From positions 1 to 42,868 of the forward strand of contig JBAWVO010000015.1 of NCBI GenBank assembly GCA_037147235.1: a stretch of DNA of 42,868 nucleotides, in the 5' to 3' direction. The notes beneath the pieces are model-generated. The model had not been told where the DNA came from. It was given only the letters and a program-made list of their open reading frames with translations, and made no database searches. Within the stretch, counting starts at the first letter, position 1, and every line of letters starts with the position of its first letter. The stretch is from JANXQG01 sp037147235. Lineage in GTDB: Bacteria > Planctomycetota > Planctomycetia > Pirellulales > Thermoguttaceae. A program made the position numbers and the translations under genes. Of this stretch, positions 42,280-42,868 are shown piece by piece.

Positions 42280-42868
42280 TTACCATCTTAGCGGTTTCTG
42301 CCAGGCTTCTTTCAGCGAGGCCAAATCGCTCTCGACGACCGTCGCGCCACCGGAGTGAATCACGAGCCGGTCGTCCTGGGTCACTTGGCCGATCCGTGCA
42401 TTCGCCGCGCCGGCAATGGCCGTTTCAAACGCTGCGACATTCTCGGCTTGCACTTCGCAAAGAAACCGCGTGTTCGACTCACTGAACAACCGCGCGGCCA
42501 TGCCCTCGCCCCCTGCCCCTCTCCCAGAGGGAGAGGGGAGTTGATTGCCCTCACCCCCTGTTCCTGAAAGGGAGGGGAGTGAGTCATCGCACGGGACGGC
42601 CTGCAAATCAATCTTCGCGCCAAAGCCGCCGGCAAAGGCCATCTCGGCCGCGGCGACCGCCAGGCCGCCTTCGCTCAAGTCGTGACAGGCGCGGACCAAT
42701 CCGGCGTGGATTGCACGATGCATCGCGGCAAAGGTTTTTTTAGCGGTTTGCGGATCAAGTTGCGGCACCCGACCCTCCCTCACCCCCTGCCCCTCTCCCG
42801 AAACGGGCGTGGGGAGGCTCTCCGCCAAGTTTGTGGTGCGGGCGTCTCGCCTGCCTGGTTCAACCACA
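42280..42868 (-). CDS. purL: FGAM synthase PurL, C-terminal part, with repeat-derived inserts; truncated by window edge
   Basis: The C-terminal ~195 residues of phosphoribosylformylglycinamidine synthase subunit II. Family motifs: VPQLDPQTAKKTFAAMHRAI, LVRACHDLSEGGLAVAAAEM, FGAKIDL, RLFSESNTRFLCEV and IGQVTQDDRLVI. Two foreign segments interrupt it in frame. One encodes SLPSLSGTGGEG then NQLPSPSGRGAGGEG, exactly 27 codons (42502-42582), between CDD and MAARLFSES. The other precedes VPQLDP and encodes VEPGRRDARTTNLAES plus LPTPVSGEGQGVREG, derived from the R1 element and an R14 element; it continues past the edge. The frame is open throughout. The gene start lies beyond 42868. Confidence 0.93.
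   Translation of the reverse strand, partial: VVEPGRRDARTTNLAESLPTPVSGEGQGVREGRVPQLDPQTAKKTFAAMHRAIHAGLVRACHDLSEGGLAVAAAEMAFAGGFGAKIDLQAVPCDDSLPSLSGTGGEGNQLPSPSGRGAGGEGMAARLFSESNTRFLCEVQAENVAAFETAIAGAANARIGQVTQDDRLVIHSGGATVVESDLASLKEAWQKPLRW
42502..42582. repeat. 27-codon in-frame repeat insert in purL (family R14)
   Basis: Eighty-one bases, a multiple of three. CCCTCGCCCCCTGCCCCTCT and CCCAGAGGGAGAGGGGAG form a first hairpin, and CCCTCACCCCC... with GGGAGGGGAGTGAG the second. Similar units occur at 41556-41664 and 42773-42815. Confidence 0.9.
42773..42815. repeat. R14 element in purL, adjoining an R1 element
   Basis: CCCTCCCTCACCCCCTGCCC with CTCTCCCG-AAAC-GGGCGTGGGGAG is the same kind of C/G-rich hairpin as at 42502-42582. 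It joins the R1 element at 42816 without a gap, so two different repeat families lie in tandem inside one reading frame. Confidence 0.85.
42816..42868. repeat. R1 element inside purL, cut by the window edge
   Basis: Begins with the terminal repeat GGCTCTCCGCC and runs through GTGGTGCGGGCGTCTCGCC to the loop. Its last 31 bases equal the first 31 bases of the window. In purL's frame it encodes VEPGRRDARTTNLAES. Confidence 0.92.

Noticed and set aside
1..42868. R1 copies as a CRISPR array
   Set aside because: Copies are 15-20 kb apart, palindromic with terminal inverted repeats, and there are no spacers or cas genes.
1..42868. The window as a circular plasmid or phage
   Set aside because: The 31-bp end overlap lies in a dispersed repeat, core genes are present, purL is cut and would not be completed by joining, and no replication or phage genes are seen.

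Overview
This looks like a chromosomal piece of a planctomycete (Planctomycetota, probably a Pirellulales-type organism), most likely a contig from a draft or metagenome assembly. The evidence is the gene repertoire: a secreted type I sulfatase, a DUF1080 protein, a PQQ-like propeller, an NPCBM protein, a secreted prenyltransferase-repeat protein, a DUF4175-like giant protein, a planctomycete membrane/leucine-rich-repeat protein and paired SPFH proteins. These sit among ordinary core genes in GC-rich DNA full of short palindromic intergenic repeats. No taxonomic search was possible; this is recognition by eye.

Layout. 0-5 kb: inositol-phosphatase family gene, an unknown gene translationally coupled to glucuronate isomerase (uxaC), and a degenerate GH10-like protein. 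5-9 kb: purC, then the classic translation cluster rpmE-prfA-prmC on the minus strand, and a small Gly/Tyr-rich secreted protein. 9-15 kb: sulfatase, DUF58 protein, thioredoxin, and a tandemly duplicated GNAT-like protein. 15-25 kb: NPCBM protein, prenyltransferase-repeat protein, a lower-GC patch with a frameshifted membrane-LRR gene and two unknowns, then a large DUF4175-like membrane protein followed by a secreted partner. 25-34 kb: divergent apgM/pgi (glycolysis), two adjacent SPFH/band-7 genes, clpB. 34-43 kb: uroporphyrinogen-decarboxylase-family protein, SET-domain protein, mntP, PQQ-like protein, DUF1080 protein, queG, tRNA-Cys, purQ and the 3' part of purL. Purine synthesis is represented by purC, purQ and purL.

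The most striking property is the repeat content. I can distinguish at least a dozen families of short palindromic or tandem elements. One is a 111-bp element with terminal inverted repeats, present four times; both ends of the window lie inside copies. Most elements are intergenic, but several sit in frame inside conserved enzymes: a 27-codon insert and a second compound insert in PurL, an insert of about 40 residues in PurQ, and an 18-bp palindrome in the DUF4175-like protein. Repeats also supply part of the signal peptides of two secreted proteins and lie at the missing start of the DUF58 gene. This resembles the Rickettsia palindromic elements that colonise coding sequences, and is my main candidate for an undescribed phenomenon here. 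I saw no CRISPR array, no intact transposase, no prophage and no rRNA.
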